Shown here piece by piece: positions 19,831 through 28,694 of a stretch of 64,000 nucleotides of DNA; within the stretch, counting starts at the first letter, position 1; every line of letters begins with the position of its first letter. The position numbers and the translations under genes were made by a program. Source of the stretch: Trueperella sp. (GTDB lineage Bacteria > Actinomycetota > Actinomycetes > Actinomycetales > Actinomycetaceae); NCBI GenBank assembly GCA_030532125.1, contig JAUNLU010000004.1, forward strand, positions 1 to 64,000. The letters run 5' to 3'. The notes beneath the pieces were generated by a model that did no database searches, was not told where the DNA came from, and saw only the letters and a program-made list of their open reading frames with translations.

Positions 19831-21087
19831 TTAGCCTGATACCGGGTTTACGATATCCGCCACAATTAGCAGCACAGTCATCGCAATCAAAAAAGCAATA
19901 ACTATCTGGCTCAGTGGCAACCAGCGCGCAGTGTCAAATGCTCCTGGGTCTGGTCTGCCGAACCGGCGCGCAATCGGACGGCGCACTCCTTCGATAACTG
20001 CCCCCAATATATGCCCCCCATCGAGTGGCAATAGCGGAATCAGGTTGAATACAAAAAGCGACATATTCAGAGCTGCTAAAAGCAACAGCAAATCGCCGGC
20101 TCGATCAGTAACTGTGTAGCTAGCTGACGGAGCAGCAGAGATACTCCCGGCCATATCGGCAACGCCCCAAATACCCATGATGCCCGCTTCGCGCGCTTGC
20201 CCGGGCAGTAGTGAGCGCGCCACATCCCATAAGTACACCGGCAACCGCAGCAAAACTTTTCCAGTGCCCAGGGCAAGTTCACCCGTTTTTCCCGGTATTT
20301 GGGTCAGTGCTAGCTGCTGGCGGTCCTGTGCCGGACCAATCCCTACCCAAGGGGTTGGCACCAATACCGATTTGCCGGCGTCGTCCAGCACTGGTTTTCC
20401 ATCTTGCACAGCTGGGCGGTCAGTCAATTCTGGCGTCAATATAATTTCTTCTTGGGTAGCGCCGCGCTGCACCACCACAGTCACCGGAGCTGCGCCGCCG
20501 GCAGCGATGGCCGCCCGCAGTTCTTCCCAGTTGGCCGTGGGCTGACCACCCCATGATTCGATTACGTCACCAATAACTAGCTCTGAACTGGCTGCTGGGG
20601 AATCTGGCAGTATTTCGCCAACCTGGTTCAAATACACTGGCTGCCCAATCACAGACAGAGAAAGCGCGAGCCCCAAACCAGCCAAAATGAAGTTGGCAAA
20701 CGGTCCAGCGAACATCACCAAAATTTTCTTACCAGCTGGAAGACGCCAAAAGGCCTGGTGTTCTTCCCCAGGTTCCAGTTCTGCGGCCGCTGCTTGGCGG
20801 GCAGTTTCAGCGGCAGTGAGATTGCCATCCGCGTCTACCGTGCGGGTGCCGGGCTGAGCTGGCGCCAGCATTCCCGCAATAGCAACAAAACCACCAACCG
20901 GGATAGCTTTGATGCCGTATTCGGTTTGCCCTGGTTTAGTAGACCACAGCGTGGGACCGAAGCCCACAAAATACCGCGACACTTTCACGCCAAATGCCTT
21001 GGCGAAGATCAAATGCCCCAGCTCGTGGAGTGCAATCGAGATCGCTAATCCCACCAGCAACAATAGGATTCCTGGTATTGCGCTCAC
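19831..21087 (-). CDS. rip1: Site-2-type intramembrane zinc metalloprotease (M50, Rip1/RseP-like)
   Basis: 418 residues. The first membrane helix carries HELGH (21-25); the second metal motif is [12 protein letters not shown] (about 351-362). A PDZ domain (about 160-230) lies between them, with further membrane segments near 120-145 and the C-terminus. It cuts membrane-bound anti-sigma factors or other single-pass proteins after a first cleavage. The GTG start overlaps the dxr stop by 4 bases, so it is translated with dxr and upstream of ispG. Confidence 0.93.
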   Translation of the reverse strand: MSAIPGILLLLVGLAISIALHELGHLIFAKAFGVKVSRYFVGFGPTLWSTKPGQTEYGIKAIPVGGFVAIAGMLAPAQPGTRTVDADGNLTAAETARQAAAAELEPGEEHQAFWRLPAGKKILVMFAGPFANFILAGLGLALSLSVIGQPVYLNQVGEILPDSPAASSELVIGDVIESWGGQPTANWEELRAAIAAGGAAPVTVVVQRGATQEEIILTPELTDRPAVQDGKPVLDDAGKSVLVPTPWVGIGPAQDRQQLALTQIPGKTGELALGTGKVLLRLPVYLWDVARSLLPGQAREAGIMGIWGVADMAGSISAAPSASYTVTDRAGDLLLLLAALNMSLFVFNLIPLLPLDGGHILGAVIEGVRRPIARRFGRPDPGAFDTARWLPLSQIVIAFLIAMTVLLIVADIVNPVSG

Positions 21088-22274
21088 TTGCCCGCTTTCG
21101 CTATTTCCGCTTGAGCTCGGTGCCGTGCCCAGGCTTCAGCAGCTTGGACTTGGGCTAAGTCCACGGTCTCCGGGGCAGAAAAATCAGCTACGACCTGGCT
21201 GACAATATCGATGATCGCCAGATAGCTGATGCGATCGGTCAAGAACGCTGCTACTGCTTCCTCATTAGCGGCATTCATCACCGCCGGATGCAGCGCCGAA
21301 GTCGCCACTGCCTCCCGCGCTAGATTAACCGCCGGGAAGACCGCGTCATCTAAGGGTTCAAAATCCCAACTAGTCGCAGTGTCCCACCGGCACGGTGTGG
21401 CTACTTTCGGAAGACGATCCGGCCAAGATAACCCCAAGGCAATCGGCAGTTGCATATCTGGCGGGGAAGCCTGCGCAATTGTGGAACCATCACAAAATTC
21501 CACCATAGAGTGGATAACTGACTGCGGGTGAACTACCGGCACGATCTGCTGCGGGGACATATCAAATAGATAAGCCGCTTCGATCAGCTCCAATCCTTTG
21601 TTCATCAATGTAGCGGAGTTGATAGTCACCACCGGGCCCATATCCCAGGTGGGGTGGTTAAGCGCTTGTTGTGCAGTGACATCTTGTAGTTGCGCCCGAG
21701 TGCAACCCCGGAATGGTCCACCTGAGGCTGTTAAAATAAGGCGCGCAACTTCGCTAGTGCCATCCACTTCTGGGGAAGTGAGACCTTTGTGGTGTCGCCC
21801 GGAACGCAAGGCTTGGGCAATCGCAGAATGCTCTGAATCCACTGGGGTGATCTGCCCGGGCCGTACCATGGCGTCTGCCACCAGTTTTCCGCCAGCTACT
21901 AGCGACTCTTTATTGGCCAAGGCAAGCTGAGCACCACTGTGTAAGGCTGCCAAAGTTGGCCCCAATCCCACTGACCCAGTTATGCCATTTAAGACGACGC
22001 CGCCCGGCCCAGCCAGTGCTGCCAATTCCGCTAAGGCCTCACTACCAGCCCATACTGCTACGCCAGGCAGTAGTTCTTTGAGTGCTGGCGCCGAGTCCTG
22101 ATTTGCCACCGCTACGGTGCTGACCCGAAACTCTTGGGTCTGAGCTGCCAGCAATTCCAGCTGGTTTCCACCCGCCCCTAATCCCACTACTTCAAATTTA
22201 TCGGGATGGTTGCGAATTACGTTAAGCGCTTGCGTACCAATAGAGCCAGTGGACCCTAGAATAACGACGCGCAT
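21084..22274 (-). CDS. dxr: 1-deoxy-D-xylulose 5-phosphate reductoisomerase
   Basis: 396 residues from the ATG at 22274; a TTG at 22283 is the upstream option but family members begin at MRVVILGSTGSIGTQ. The NADPH loop GSTGSIG is near 8-14; the metal and substrate site includes PVDSEHSAI (about 144-152). First committed step of the non-mevalonate pathway. The start lies one base past the stop of the DivIVA-like gene, and the end overlaps rip1. Confidence 0.96.
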   Translation of the reverse strand: MRVVILGSTGSIGTQALNVIRNHPDKFEVVGLGAGGNQLELLAAQTQEFRVSTVAVANQDSAPALKELLPGVAVWAGSEALAELAALAGPGGVVLNGITGSVGLGPTLAALHSGAQLALANKESLVAGGKLVADAMVRPGQITPVDSEHSAIAQALRSGRHHKGLTSPEVDGTSEVARLILTASGGPFRGCTRAQLQDVTAQQALNHPTWDMGPVVTINSATLMNKGLELIEAAYLFDMSPQQIVPVVHPQSVIHSMVEFCDGSTIAQASPPDMQLPIALGLSWPDRLPKVATPCRWDTATSWDFEPLDDAVFPAVNLAREAVATSALHPAVMNAANEEAVAAFLTDRISYLAIIDIVSQVVADFSAPETVDLAQVQAAEAWARHRAQAEIAKAGK

Positions 22275-22275
22275 C

Positions 22276-22821
22276 TTACTCAACTGCCAACAGAACTGAG
22301 ATCACCCGATCGAGGTAGACATCCACTACCTCTTCCGCATAGGCTCCCGTTTTCTTAGCACTGGAGAAAACTGTCTGCCGCACTTCATCAGAAGTCAAGG
22401 CTGCTTTCCCATCGAAGTATTTCGCCACCGTATCTAGCAGCTCATCCACTTCTGCTTTTTTGTATCCGGTGTCGCTGGCATCGGCAAAACGCTCCCCGGC
22501 CGGGCGCAGTAACCGTGGATAGAGGGTACGCGCCGCCGCATAGGTTTGATCCAACCATGCCGCTTCGCCGTCAGTATTAACTACTTTGGCGCGCCGGCGC
22601 TGGATAAATGCCCGCTCCAACCGATCCAGTGCCGCATCCACTAATGCTGGGTCGTAACCATTGCGCACCCAAGAAAAGGCCGTGTTGCGCACGGTAGTTT
22701 CATCGATGTCTTCCGAATTTTCTCCGCCATACGCAGCTTTGGCGGCGGTGAGGAAGCTGTCTACCTGTGCGACGTCGTACCCAGAAGAAAACTTTCCAGC
22801 ACGGGCAAAGGTATCAGTCAT
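22276..22821 (-). CDS. Small DivIVA-domain-like protein
   Basis: 181 residues, largely helical. Four copies of a G-Y-x(4)-V-D type signature are seen (GYDVAQVDSFL near 14, GYDPALVD near 56, GYKKAEVDELL near 118, and a degenerate AYAEEVVDVYL near 159), suggesting two tandem DivIVA-like modules rather than one module plus a long coiled coil. DivIVA/Wag31 proteins mark poles in actinobacteria, but this one lacks the long coiled coil and may act as an adaptor. It overlaps rlmN by 8 bases and lies next to dxr, so it is operonic with both. Confidence 0.75.
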   Translation of the reverse strand: MTDTFARAGKFSSGYDVAQVDSFLTAAKAAYGGENSEDIDETTVRNTAFSWVRNGYDPALVDAALDRLERAFIQRRRAKVVNTDGEAAWLDQTYAAARTLYPRLLRPAGERFADASDTGYKKAEVDELLDTVAKYFDGKAALTSDEVRQTVFSSAKKTGAYAEEVVDVYLDRVISVLLAVE

Positions 22822-24106
22822 CTTTCTTCCCTTCCTTTGGGGCCATTCCGGCCAATTTTTGCGCTAAATCTTTCGGTTCCACCCGGTGCTGCGCAATCCG
22901 CGCTTCTACGTCAGCCTGTGCTTTCGCAGCACGCCGAGCTACATTTTCTCGATCGATGACGGCGGCTGCGAGTTGCCCGCATGCGCCATCGATATCGGAT
23001 CCTCGAGTATCTCTTACCGTAGTAGAGATTCCAGCTTCACGGAGAGTGGACACGAATGTTTTAGTAGCTTGTGCGCTGGAGGCAGTCCAGATTGATCCCG
23101 GCGTAGGATTCAGCGGTATCGGGTTCACATGTGCCCAGCCATGCCCTCGAGCGTTTAGCTCCGCAGCCAGTAGCTCTGCCCGCCATTGATGGTCATTCAT
23201 ATCTTTAATGAGTGCGTATTCGATCGAGACTCTGCGCCCAGTGCGCACAAAATAGTGCCGGGCAGCGTCCAATAGTTCGCCCACCTTGTACCGAGAATTG
23301 ATCGGGATGAGGTCATCGCGCAGATCGTCGTCTGGTGCATGCAGGGATACTGCCAAAGTTACTGGTAATCCTTCTTCAGCTAACCGGTTTATCATCGGCA
23401 CCAAGCCCACTGTGGAGACGGTAACTGATCTGGCAGACATCCCAAATCCCTGCGGAGCTGGGTCAGTTATCCGGTGGAGTGCTGCTAACACTGGCTTGTA
23501 ATTTGCCAGTGGCTCCCCCATGCCCATCAGCACGATATTAGTTATCCGCATCGGCTCTCCCAGGGCTCCAGCTTCTGCTGCCACCATGGATTTACGGACT
23601 TGCTCAACGATCTCTGCGGCAGTGATATTCCGCGTCAGCCCACTCTGACCAGTGGCGCAAAATGGACAGGCCATGCCGCAACCAGCTTGGGATGAAATGC
23701 ACAGTGTGGCCCGATCGGGATATGCCATCAATACCGATTCCACTACTGCGCCATCAAAAAGGCGCCACAAGGTTTTCAAAGTGCGCCCGCCGTCTGCCCG
23801 CTGGGTATGTTCTTCAGTGATAAGCGGGGGCAGCAGTTTTTCACAAAGTACTTCGCGCTGCGCTTCCGGTAAATCAGTCATTTCTGCTGGGTCGGTGGTG
23901 CGGTGCGTGAAGTAATGATTAGAAATCTGGTCAGCACGGAAAGCGGGAAAGCCCAGCCCGGCAACCAGTTCTCGCCGCTGGGCACGCGAATACTCAGCGA
24001 GATGACGCGGCGGCTTTCCAAAGCGTTGTTCGGTAAAACTTACCGCCAGATTAGAAGCTGCCGGGCGTACCTGCCGCTGTTTTTCTGGTTTCTGCGGTGC
24101 AGTCAT
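22814..24106 (-). CDS. rlmN: Dual-specificity 23S rRNA/tRNA (adenine C2)-methyltransferase
   Basis: 430 residues, longer than E. coli RlmN because of extensions at both ends. The radical-SAM cluster motif CGMACPFC has Cys143, 147 and 150. The methyl-carrying cysteine is in the C-terminal DIDGACGQL segment (about 388-396). It methylates A2503 of 23S rRNA and A37 of some tRNAs. It follows cdsA by 15 bases. Confidence 0.95.
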   Translation of the reverse strand: MTAPQKPEKQRQVRPAASNLAVSFTEQRFGKPPRHLAEYSRAQRRELVAGLGFPAFRADQISNHYFTHRTTDPAEMTDLPEAQREVLCEKLLPPLITEEHTQRADGGRTLKTLWRLFDGAVVESVLMAYPDRATLCISSQAGCGMACPFCATGQSGLTRNITAAEIVEQVRKSMVAAEAGALGEPMRITNIVLMGMGEPLANYKPVLAALHRITDPAPQGFGMSARSVTVSTVGLVPMINRLAEEGLPVTLAVSLHAPDDDLRDDLIPINSRYKVGELLDAARHYFVRTGRRVSIEYALIKDMNDHQWRAELLAAELNARGHGWAHVNPIPLNPTPGSIWTASSAQATKTFVSTLREAGISTTVRDTRGSDIDGACGQLAAAVIDRENVARRAAKAQADVEARIAQHRVEPKDLAQKLAGMAPKEGKKDD

Positions 24107-24121
24107 AGTTCCCTCCCGGTG

Positions 24122-25000
24122 CTACAGCACACCAGTGGCAAGGGCGAATATGGAATAGCATACCGGGGCAAAGAACAACATCGAATCGATCCGATCAAGC
24201 ATCCCGCCATGTCCTGGGAAAATTGATCCCATGTCTTTTACGCCCAAATCGCGTTTCATTAGTGACTCGGCAAAGTCACCAGCAGTAGCGAACACTGGAG
24301 CAACTATCCCAACCAATACCGCCCAATACCAGTTAAACCCAGCTACAAAGTGCAGCAGTACGATTGCGACTACTAACGTACCCGCCATAGATCCAGCGAA
24401 TCCCTCCCAAGACTTCTTGGGCGAAATTTTTGGCATGATCGGGGTCTTGCCAAAGAAAATCCCCACCAACCAGCCGAAAGTGTCATTAGCTACTGGCAAG
24501 AGCACAAAACTCGCCACCATAAGCGGCGCATTTTCCAGCGCGGCAATGCGTACGGCAAAAAGACCGAATAACCCAATCCATCCCAGACCAAAGCAGCCCA
24601 CTAATCCATCCGTGAAGGCGTGGCGGGCAGAGAAAGTTCGCCAAATCAGACTTATACCACAAGTGAGTAGGTAGGCGATCATACCGGCACCGAGTCCGTA
24701 GACCCAGGTGACCGCAACCATCACCCATACCCCAACTACCAGCGGTATTAATGCGATTTTTATTTCTTTGACCAGTAAGGCGCCGGCAAATTCCCACAAT
24801 CCGATTGATAAGAATATTGCCACCAGCACCACGAATATTTCGATGTGCACCACTACCGAAAGTGGCACCAAGCTGAGCAAAGCTATGGCAGTGACAATCG
24901 CAGCCGGGAGATTACGCCCCGCCTTGGAGCTCACTTCGTGCGGCTGCCGCGGCGGACGCGGGCGCAGTGCCGAGGCGACCTTCTGGAATGCAGACTTCAC
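24122..25000 (-). CDS. cdsA: Phosphatidate cytidylyltransferase
   Basis: 292 residues with about eight hydrophobic segments between 30 and 290. The family signature near the C-terminus is DLGVKDMGSIFPGHGGMLDR (about 254-273). It makes CDP-diacylglycerol from phosphatidic acid and CTP for all phospholipids. GTG start, 7 bases after the frr stop. The N-terminal 30 residues are basic and cytoplasmic. Confidence 0.94.
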   Translation of the reverse strand: MKSAFQKVASALRPRPPRQPHEVSSKAGRNLPAAIVTAIALLSLVPLSVVVHIEIFVVLVAIFLSIGLWEFAGALLVKEIKIALIPLVVGVWVMVAVTWVYGLGAGMIAYLLTCGISLIWRTFSARHAFTDGLVGCFGLGWIGLFGLFAVRIAALENAPLMVASFVLLPVANDTFGWLVGIFFGKTPIMPKISPKKSWEGFAGSMAGTLVVAIVLLHFVAGFNWYWAVLVGIVAPVFATAGDFAESLMKRDLGVKDMGSIFPGHGGMLDRIDSMLFFAPVCYSIFALATGVL

Positions 25001-25007
25001 TGGCTAG

Positions 25008-25565
25008 CTAGATCTCCATTAGCTCAGCTTCTTTGCCGGCTAGCAAAGAATCAACCTGATCGATAAATCGTTTAGTCAACGATTCCAGATCTTTTTCGTA
25101 CCGCTCGACTTCATCTTCACCAGCGTCGCCGTCTTTTTTTATCTTATCCAGCTGATCTTTAGCGTTACGACGCACCCCACGGATTGAAACTCGAGCTTCT
25201 TCGGCTTTGGCACCAGCTAGCCGCACATATTCCCGACGGCGTTCTTCGGTGAGCGCCGGCAGGTTTATCCGCAACACTTGCCCGTCATCAGTGGGGTTCA
25301 CCCCCAGATCTGCATCGGCGATTGCTTTCTCAATATCTTTCATAGCGGCACGATCATAAGGTGCAATAAGCACTTGGCGTGCCTCCGGGACCGTCACCGA
25401 TGCCAGTTGTTGCAACGGCGTTGGCGCCCCGTAGTAGTCCACCAATATCGAGGTAAACAGTTCTGGGTTTGCCCGCCCGGAACGGATCTTCGCAAACTCA
25501 TTTTGCGCTACTTCGATGGATTTCTCCATCTTCTCTTCTGCCTCTAGGAGCACATCATCCAGCAT
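25008..25565 (-). CDS. frr: Ribosome recycling factor
   Basis: 185 residues, standard for RRF. Begins MLDDVLLEAEEKMEKSIEV and shows the KIRSGRANPELF segment and the ERRREYVRLA helix. With EF-G it splits post-termination ribosomes. Tightly linked to pyrH (14-base gap) and cdsA, the universal order. Confidence 0.98.
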   Translation of the reverse strand: MLDDVLLEAEEKMEKSIEVAQNEFAKIRSGRANPELFTSILVDYYGAPTPLQQLASVTVPEARQVLIAPYDRAAMKDIEKAIADADLGVNPTDDGQVLRINLPALTEERRREYVRLAGAKAEEARVSIRGVRRNAKDQLDKIKKDGDAGEDEVERYEKDLESLTKRFIDQVDSLLAGKEAELMEI

Positions 25566-25579
25566 TAGTTTTCCTTGTT

Positions 25580-26302
25580 TTAGTCGGTGGTAACCAGAGT
25601 ACCTATCTTCTCACCGCGCAGCGCGCGTGTCACGTTTCCGGGCGTGGCCATACCGAATACCCGCATGGTCAGCCCGTTGTCTTGGCACAACGAGAATGCG
25701 GCCGCATCTGCCACCCGCAGTCCTCCCCGCAAGGCTTCCCCATAGGTGAGTTTACTGAGCAGTACTGCATTTGGATCTTTCTTCGGATCTGCAGTGTATA
25801 CGCCGTCTACCCCATTCTTACCCACTAGGAGCTCATCACATTTCAGTTCTAGCGCCCGCTGCGCCGAAACAGTGTCGGTGGAAAAGTACGGCATACCCGC
25901 GCCAGCACCGAAAATAACCACTCGCGATTTTTCCAAATGCCGAATGGCGCGCAGCGGAATATAAGGTTCGGCAATCTGCGTCATAGTGATAGCAGTTTGC
26001 ACCCGGGTGGGGACGCCAGCATGTTCCAGGAAATCCTGCAGTGCCACCGCGTTGATTACGGTACCGAGCATGCCCATATAGTCAGCACGCGCCCGATCCA
26101 TTCCAGATTCCTGTAGTTCTGCCCCACGGAAGAAGTTCCCTCCGCCGACGACGATCCCGACCTCTACCCCTTCGCGGACTGCAATCGAGATTTCATTGGC
26201 GATCCGGGTCAATACCTCAGTATCCAGACCCACTTCACCGCCGCCAAAAATTTCACCTGATAGTTTCAACAGCACCCGCCGACGTTTTGTCTCCTGCGCC
26301 AT
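25580..26302 (-). CDS. pyrH: UMP kinase
   Basis: 240 residues of the amino-acid-kinase fold. Begins [13 protein letters not shown] and has [10 protein letters not shown] (about 50-59) and the [14 protein letters not shown] segment near 129-142. It phosphorylates UMP to UDP in pyrimidine synthesis. First gene of the pyrH-frr-cdsA run; 29 bases separate it from the S4 gene. Confidence 0.98.
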   Translation of the reverse strand: MAQETKRRRVLLKLSGEIFGGGEVGLDTEVLTRIANEISIAVREGVEVGIVVGGGNFFRGAELQESGMDRARADYMGMLGTVINAVALQDFLEHAGVPTRVQTAITMTQIAEPYIPLRAIRHLEKSRVVIFGAGAGMPYFSTDTVSAQRALELKCDELLVGKNGVDGVYTADPKKDPNAVLLSKLTYGEALRGGLRVADAAAFSLCQDNGLTMRVFGMATPGNVTRALRGEKIGTLVTTD

Positions 26303-26331
26303 GCTCGTCCTTTCGCTCAGTTGATGGGATT

Positions 26332-26706
26332 CTATCGCAAACGACCCCAGTTAGAATCCCGTCCAGTTAGCCGTTCCAGTTCTCGCCGCTCTTTCTTAGT
26401 GGGCCGCCCCGCACCTGGTTCCCTGCGAAATACTGGCAAATAAACCACTGGACGCTCCGGAGTGAGATCTTGGTAGCATTCTTGGGCAATCGCAGCTCCC
26501 ACTCGTTTATCGATCAGCCGGCGCACCACCAAAATGCGATCAAATCCCTGGACTCGATACCGAACAGTGTCGCCAACATTAACTTTCGTGGCCGCTTTCA
26601 CCGGTTGATCGTTTATACGCACATGCCCCGCGCGGCAGGCAGCGGTAGCAGCAGATCGGGTTTTAGTTTGCCGCACTGCCCACAGCCACTGATCAATTCG
26701 CGCCAC
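26332..26706 (-). CDS. S4-domain RNA-binding protein (Hsp15/RqcP-like)
   Basis: 124 residues. The S4 domain (about 1-60) has [20 protein letters not shown] and [20 protein letters not shown]. The C-terminus is basic ([18 protein letters not shown]), as in Hsp15/HslR, which binds stalled 50S subunits carrying peptidyl-tRNA. A role in rescue of stalled nascent chains is inferred from the family. GTG start at 26706. It reads divergently from the MFS gene. Confidence 0.85.
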   Translation of the reverse strand: MARIDQWLWAVRQTKTRSAATAACRAGHVRINDQPVKAATKVNVGDTVRYRVQGFDRILVVRRLIDKRVGAAIAQECYQDLTPERPVVYLPVFRREPGAGRPTKKERRELERLTGRDSNWGRLR

Positions 26707-26734
26707 AGGTATAGTTTAGCGACTACAAAGTGGC

Positions 26735-26740
26735 TATTAT
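26735..26740 (+). promoter_or_regulatory. Candidate -10 element for the MFS leader
   Basis: TATTAT lies 16 bases before the ATG of the leader ORF, which would make that ORF almost leaderless. TAGTTT at 26712-26717 is a weak -35 at a 17-base spacing. GGCGCC at 26745-26750 could pair with either arm of the downstream terminator. Confidence 0.35.
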
Positions 26741-26755
26741 TACTGGCGCCTCGTG

Positions 26756-26791
26756 ATGCAGCTAGCAGAAAACACCCAGAAACCGCTCTAA
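26756..26791 (+). CDS. Candidate 11-residue leader peptide before the MFS gene
   Basis: ATG followed by ten sense codons and TAA, giving MQLAENTQKPL. It ends 14 bases before the intrinsic terminator at 26806. The position, size and proximity to a terminator fit a ribosome-sensing leader, but a short ORF like this can arise by chance and no strong ribosome site precedes it. Confidence 0.4.
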   Translation: MQLAENTQKPL

Positions 26792-26805
26792 ACTTGTGCT
26801 GTAAC

Positions 26806-26829
26806 GGCGCGCAAGCGCCTTTTTGTATT
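26806..26829 (+). terminator. Intrinsic terminator (candidate attenuator) upstream of the MFS gene
   Basis: GGCGC-gcaa-GCGCC followed by TTTTTTGTATTT, a textbook plus-strand terminator. There is no plus-strand gene upstream that it could serve, and it lies 37 bases before the MFS start, so it must be in the leader of that gene. Confidence 0.7.
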
Positions 26830-26856
26830 TATTCTGCGGAAATGGAGCGTTACTAG

Positions 26857-28404
26857 GTGAGCGCAGCACGGCAAAACCAGCTATCTAATTCGGCGAGCGA
26901 AATTACTATTCCTGGTTCCGACCGCCGCTATAGCCGGAAGAAAATACTGGCAGTGGTACTCATTCCCCTAATGATGTCTCTGCTGCAGGTATCTTCAGTG
27001 AACAATGCGCTATTTTCTATGGGGCAGGCACTGGATGCTTCCAATTCACAACTGCAATGGGTGCTTTCTGGTTATGCCTTGGCGTACGGCATCGTATTAG
27101 TACCAGCGGGCCGGTTGGGCGATATTTTTGGGCGCGGCGGCGGTTTCGTAACTGGTCTGGCTATTTTCACTCTGGCGTCGCTTGGAATTGGGCTCTCTAA
27201 CGATCCCACGCTGCTAAATGTGCTGCGCCTGGTACAAGGCATTGGCGCTGGTATCTTCTCCCCACAGACCACCGGCATGATTCAACAGTATTTCCAGGGG
27301 CAGGCACGCGCTCGAGCATTCGCCCTTTTTGGGTTGGTGGTGTCAATGTCGGTTGCGGCTGGCCCGGTTATGTCAGGTGGGCTCATTGCACTTTTAGGGG
27401 CAGACGTCGGTTGGCGGGCGTCGTTCCTCATCAACTTTCCGCTAGGTATTATCGGCATAATTTTGGCGCTGCGCTGGCTACCTTTTGCCAAAGAACGACG
27501 CCGGTTTGGCCCAGATAAAGTGGCGGCCCAACGCGAATATGAGGCACAACAGGCTGCGGCTGGAAATGAGATAAAACCAGCTAAAACTCGGGTCGATCTA
27601 GATCCAGTGGGTATGGGCTTGCTTGCCAGCGCCGTCGTCGCCATCATGTTCCCATTTATGGAACATAGCAAAGCTTGGCTCTGGGGGCTCCTCCCCGCTG
27701 GGGTGATCTCATTGGCCATTTGGGTACTTTGGGAGCTCAACTACCAGAAACGCGGTAAGTATCCAATGGTAAATATGAATCTATTCCGGATACGCACCTA
27801 TTCCTATTCCACTGCGATCTCAACTCTGCAATTCTTAGGGGCAACTTCGATTTTTGTAGTGCTTGCTCTGTTCTTGCAAAATGAACTAGATACCAGCGCA
27901 CTGCAGGTAGGCCTAGTATCCCTGCCAAATGCCTTACTCTCTGGGTATGCGGCAATGTGGGCCGGGAAACGTGCAGTGGAGCATGGCCGGGGACTGCAGG
28001 TGTTGGCACTAGCTATCATGCTCACTGGGGTGCTGGGCTCAATCTTAGTGGTATGGCTGATTTCTGATGGAGCCTCATTCTGGTGGCTGGTACCACCTAT
28101 CACTTTCCTGGGCTTTGGTCAGGGGGCAATGGGATCAGCTAATCAGACCCAAACCATGCTGGATGTTCCGGCACAGCACGGTGGCACCGCGGGTGGCGTA
28201 CAGCAAACCGGTCAGCGTATTGCCACGGCAATTGGCAATGCTATGGTGACTGCGGTGCTATTGGCTGGCTCCCGGATGCCCGGCAATACTCACTCCTGGT
28301 ATGTGGGCTTTACCCTGTCCTATGTTTTAATTGCGATGATTTTGGCGGTGGGCTTGGGGATTGCCATCGTATTTTGGCGGGAAAAGTACCGCCACATCAA
28401 CTAG
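26857..28404 (+). CDS. MFS drug-efflux-type transporter (DHA2, 14-helix class)
   Basis: 515 residues with about 14 hydrophobic segments. Motif A appears as GRLGDIFGRGGGF near 86-98, and a motif-C-like GPVMSGG stretch near 169 in helix 5. The basic linker (KERRRFGPDK, about 211-220) and the hydrophilic N-terminus (1-30) are cytoplasmic. Proton-driven export of a drug or metabolite is inferred from the family; the substrate is unknown. GTG start at 26857, with GGAG nine bases before it. The gene is preceded by a leader ORF and terminator, and its last 4 bases overlap fixX tail to tail. It interrupts the otherwise conserved translation-gene order, which suggests acquisition. Confidence 0.88.
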   Translation: MSAARQNQLSNSASEITIPGSDRRYSRKKILAVVLIPLMMSLLQVSSVNNALFSMGQALDASNSQLQWVLSGYALAYGIVLVPAGRLGDIFGRGGGFVTGLAIFTLASLGIGLSNDPTLLNVLRLVQGIGAGIFSPQTTGMIQQYFQGQARARAFALFGLVVSMSVAAGPVMSGGLIALLGADVGWRASFLINFPLGIIGIILALRWLPFAKERRRFGPDKVAAQREYEAQQAAAGNEIKPAKTRVDLDPVGMGLLASAVVAIMFPFMEHSKAWLWGLLPAGVISLAIWVLWELNYQKRGKYPMVNMNLFRIRTYSYSTAISTLQFLGATSIFVVLALFLQNELDTSALQVGLVSLPNALLSGYAAMWAGKRAVEHGRGLQVLALAIMLTGVLGSILVVWLISDGASFWWLVPPITFLGFGQGAMGSANQTQTMLDVPAQHGGTAGGVQQTGQRIATAIGNAMVTAVLLAGSRMPGNTHSWYVGFTLSYVLIAMILAVGLGIAIVFWREKYRHIN

Positions 28405-28694
28405 CCTTCGCGGTAGCGAATACCGGATCCGCCGGCAGGGTACTCCCATTCCAGCGTGCCGGGATGCGCCACTGCTAGGCAGGTGCCACATTCCAAACAA
28501 GCCGCAGCCTCTACCGAAATAGTGCCATCCGGTTCTTCTTGGTATACATTTGCCGGGCATACCTGCACTAGCAATTTTCCAGTGCCAGTAGCCCGCGCTA
28601 ATTCTTGATTTACCTTGATATGCGGCGCACCGTCGGTGACCTCGAAATGGTTTTTGGCTAGCCGCTCATTTACTGTTCCGGGATCAAAAGTCAT
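28401..28694 (-). CDS. fixX: Ferredoxin-like protein FixX
   Basis: 97 residues. The cluster ligands are the Cys of VCPANVY (about 48) and the three of CLECGTC (about 69-75), as in E. coli FixX. It is the [4Fe-4S] partner that, with FixC, passes electrons from the FixAB flavoprotein to quinone. It overlaps fixC by 4 bases (ATGA). Confidence 0.9.
   Translation of the reverse strand: MTFDPGTVNERLAKNHFEVTDGAPHIKVNQELARATGTGKLLVQVCPANVYQEEPDGTISVEAAACLECGTCLAVAHPGTLEWEYPAGGSGIRYREG

Noticed and set aside
26806..26829. Terminator for the S4-domain gene
   Set aside because: That gene runs the other way and its end is at 26332; the T-tract is on the plus strand toward the transporter.
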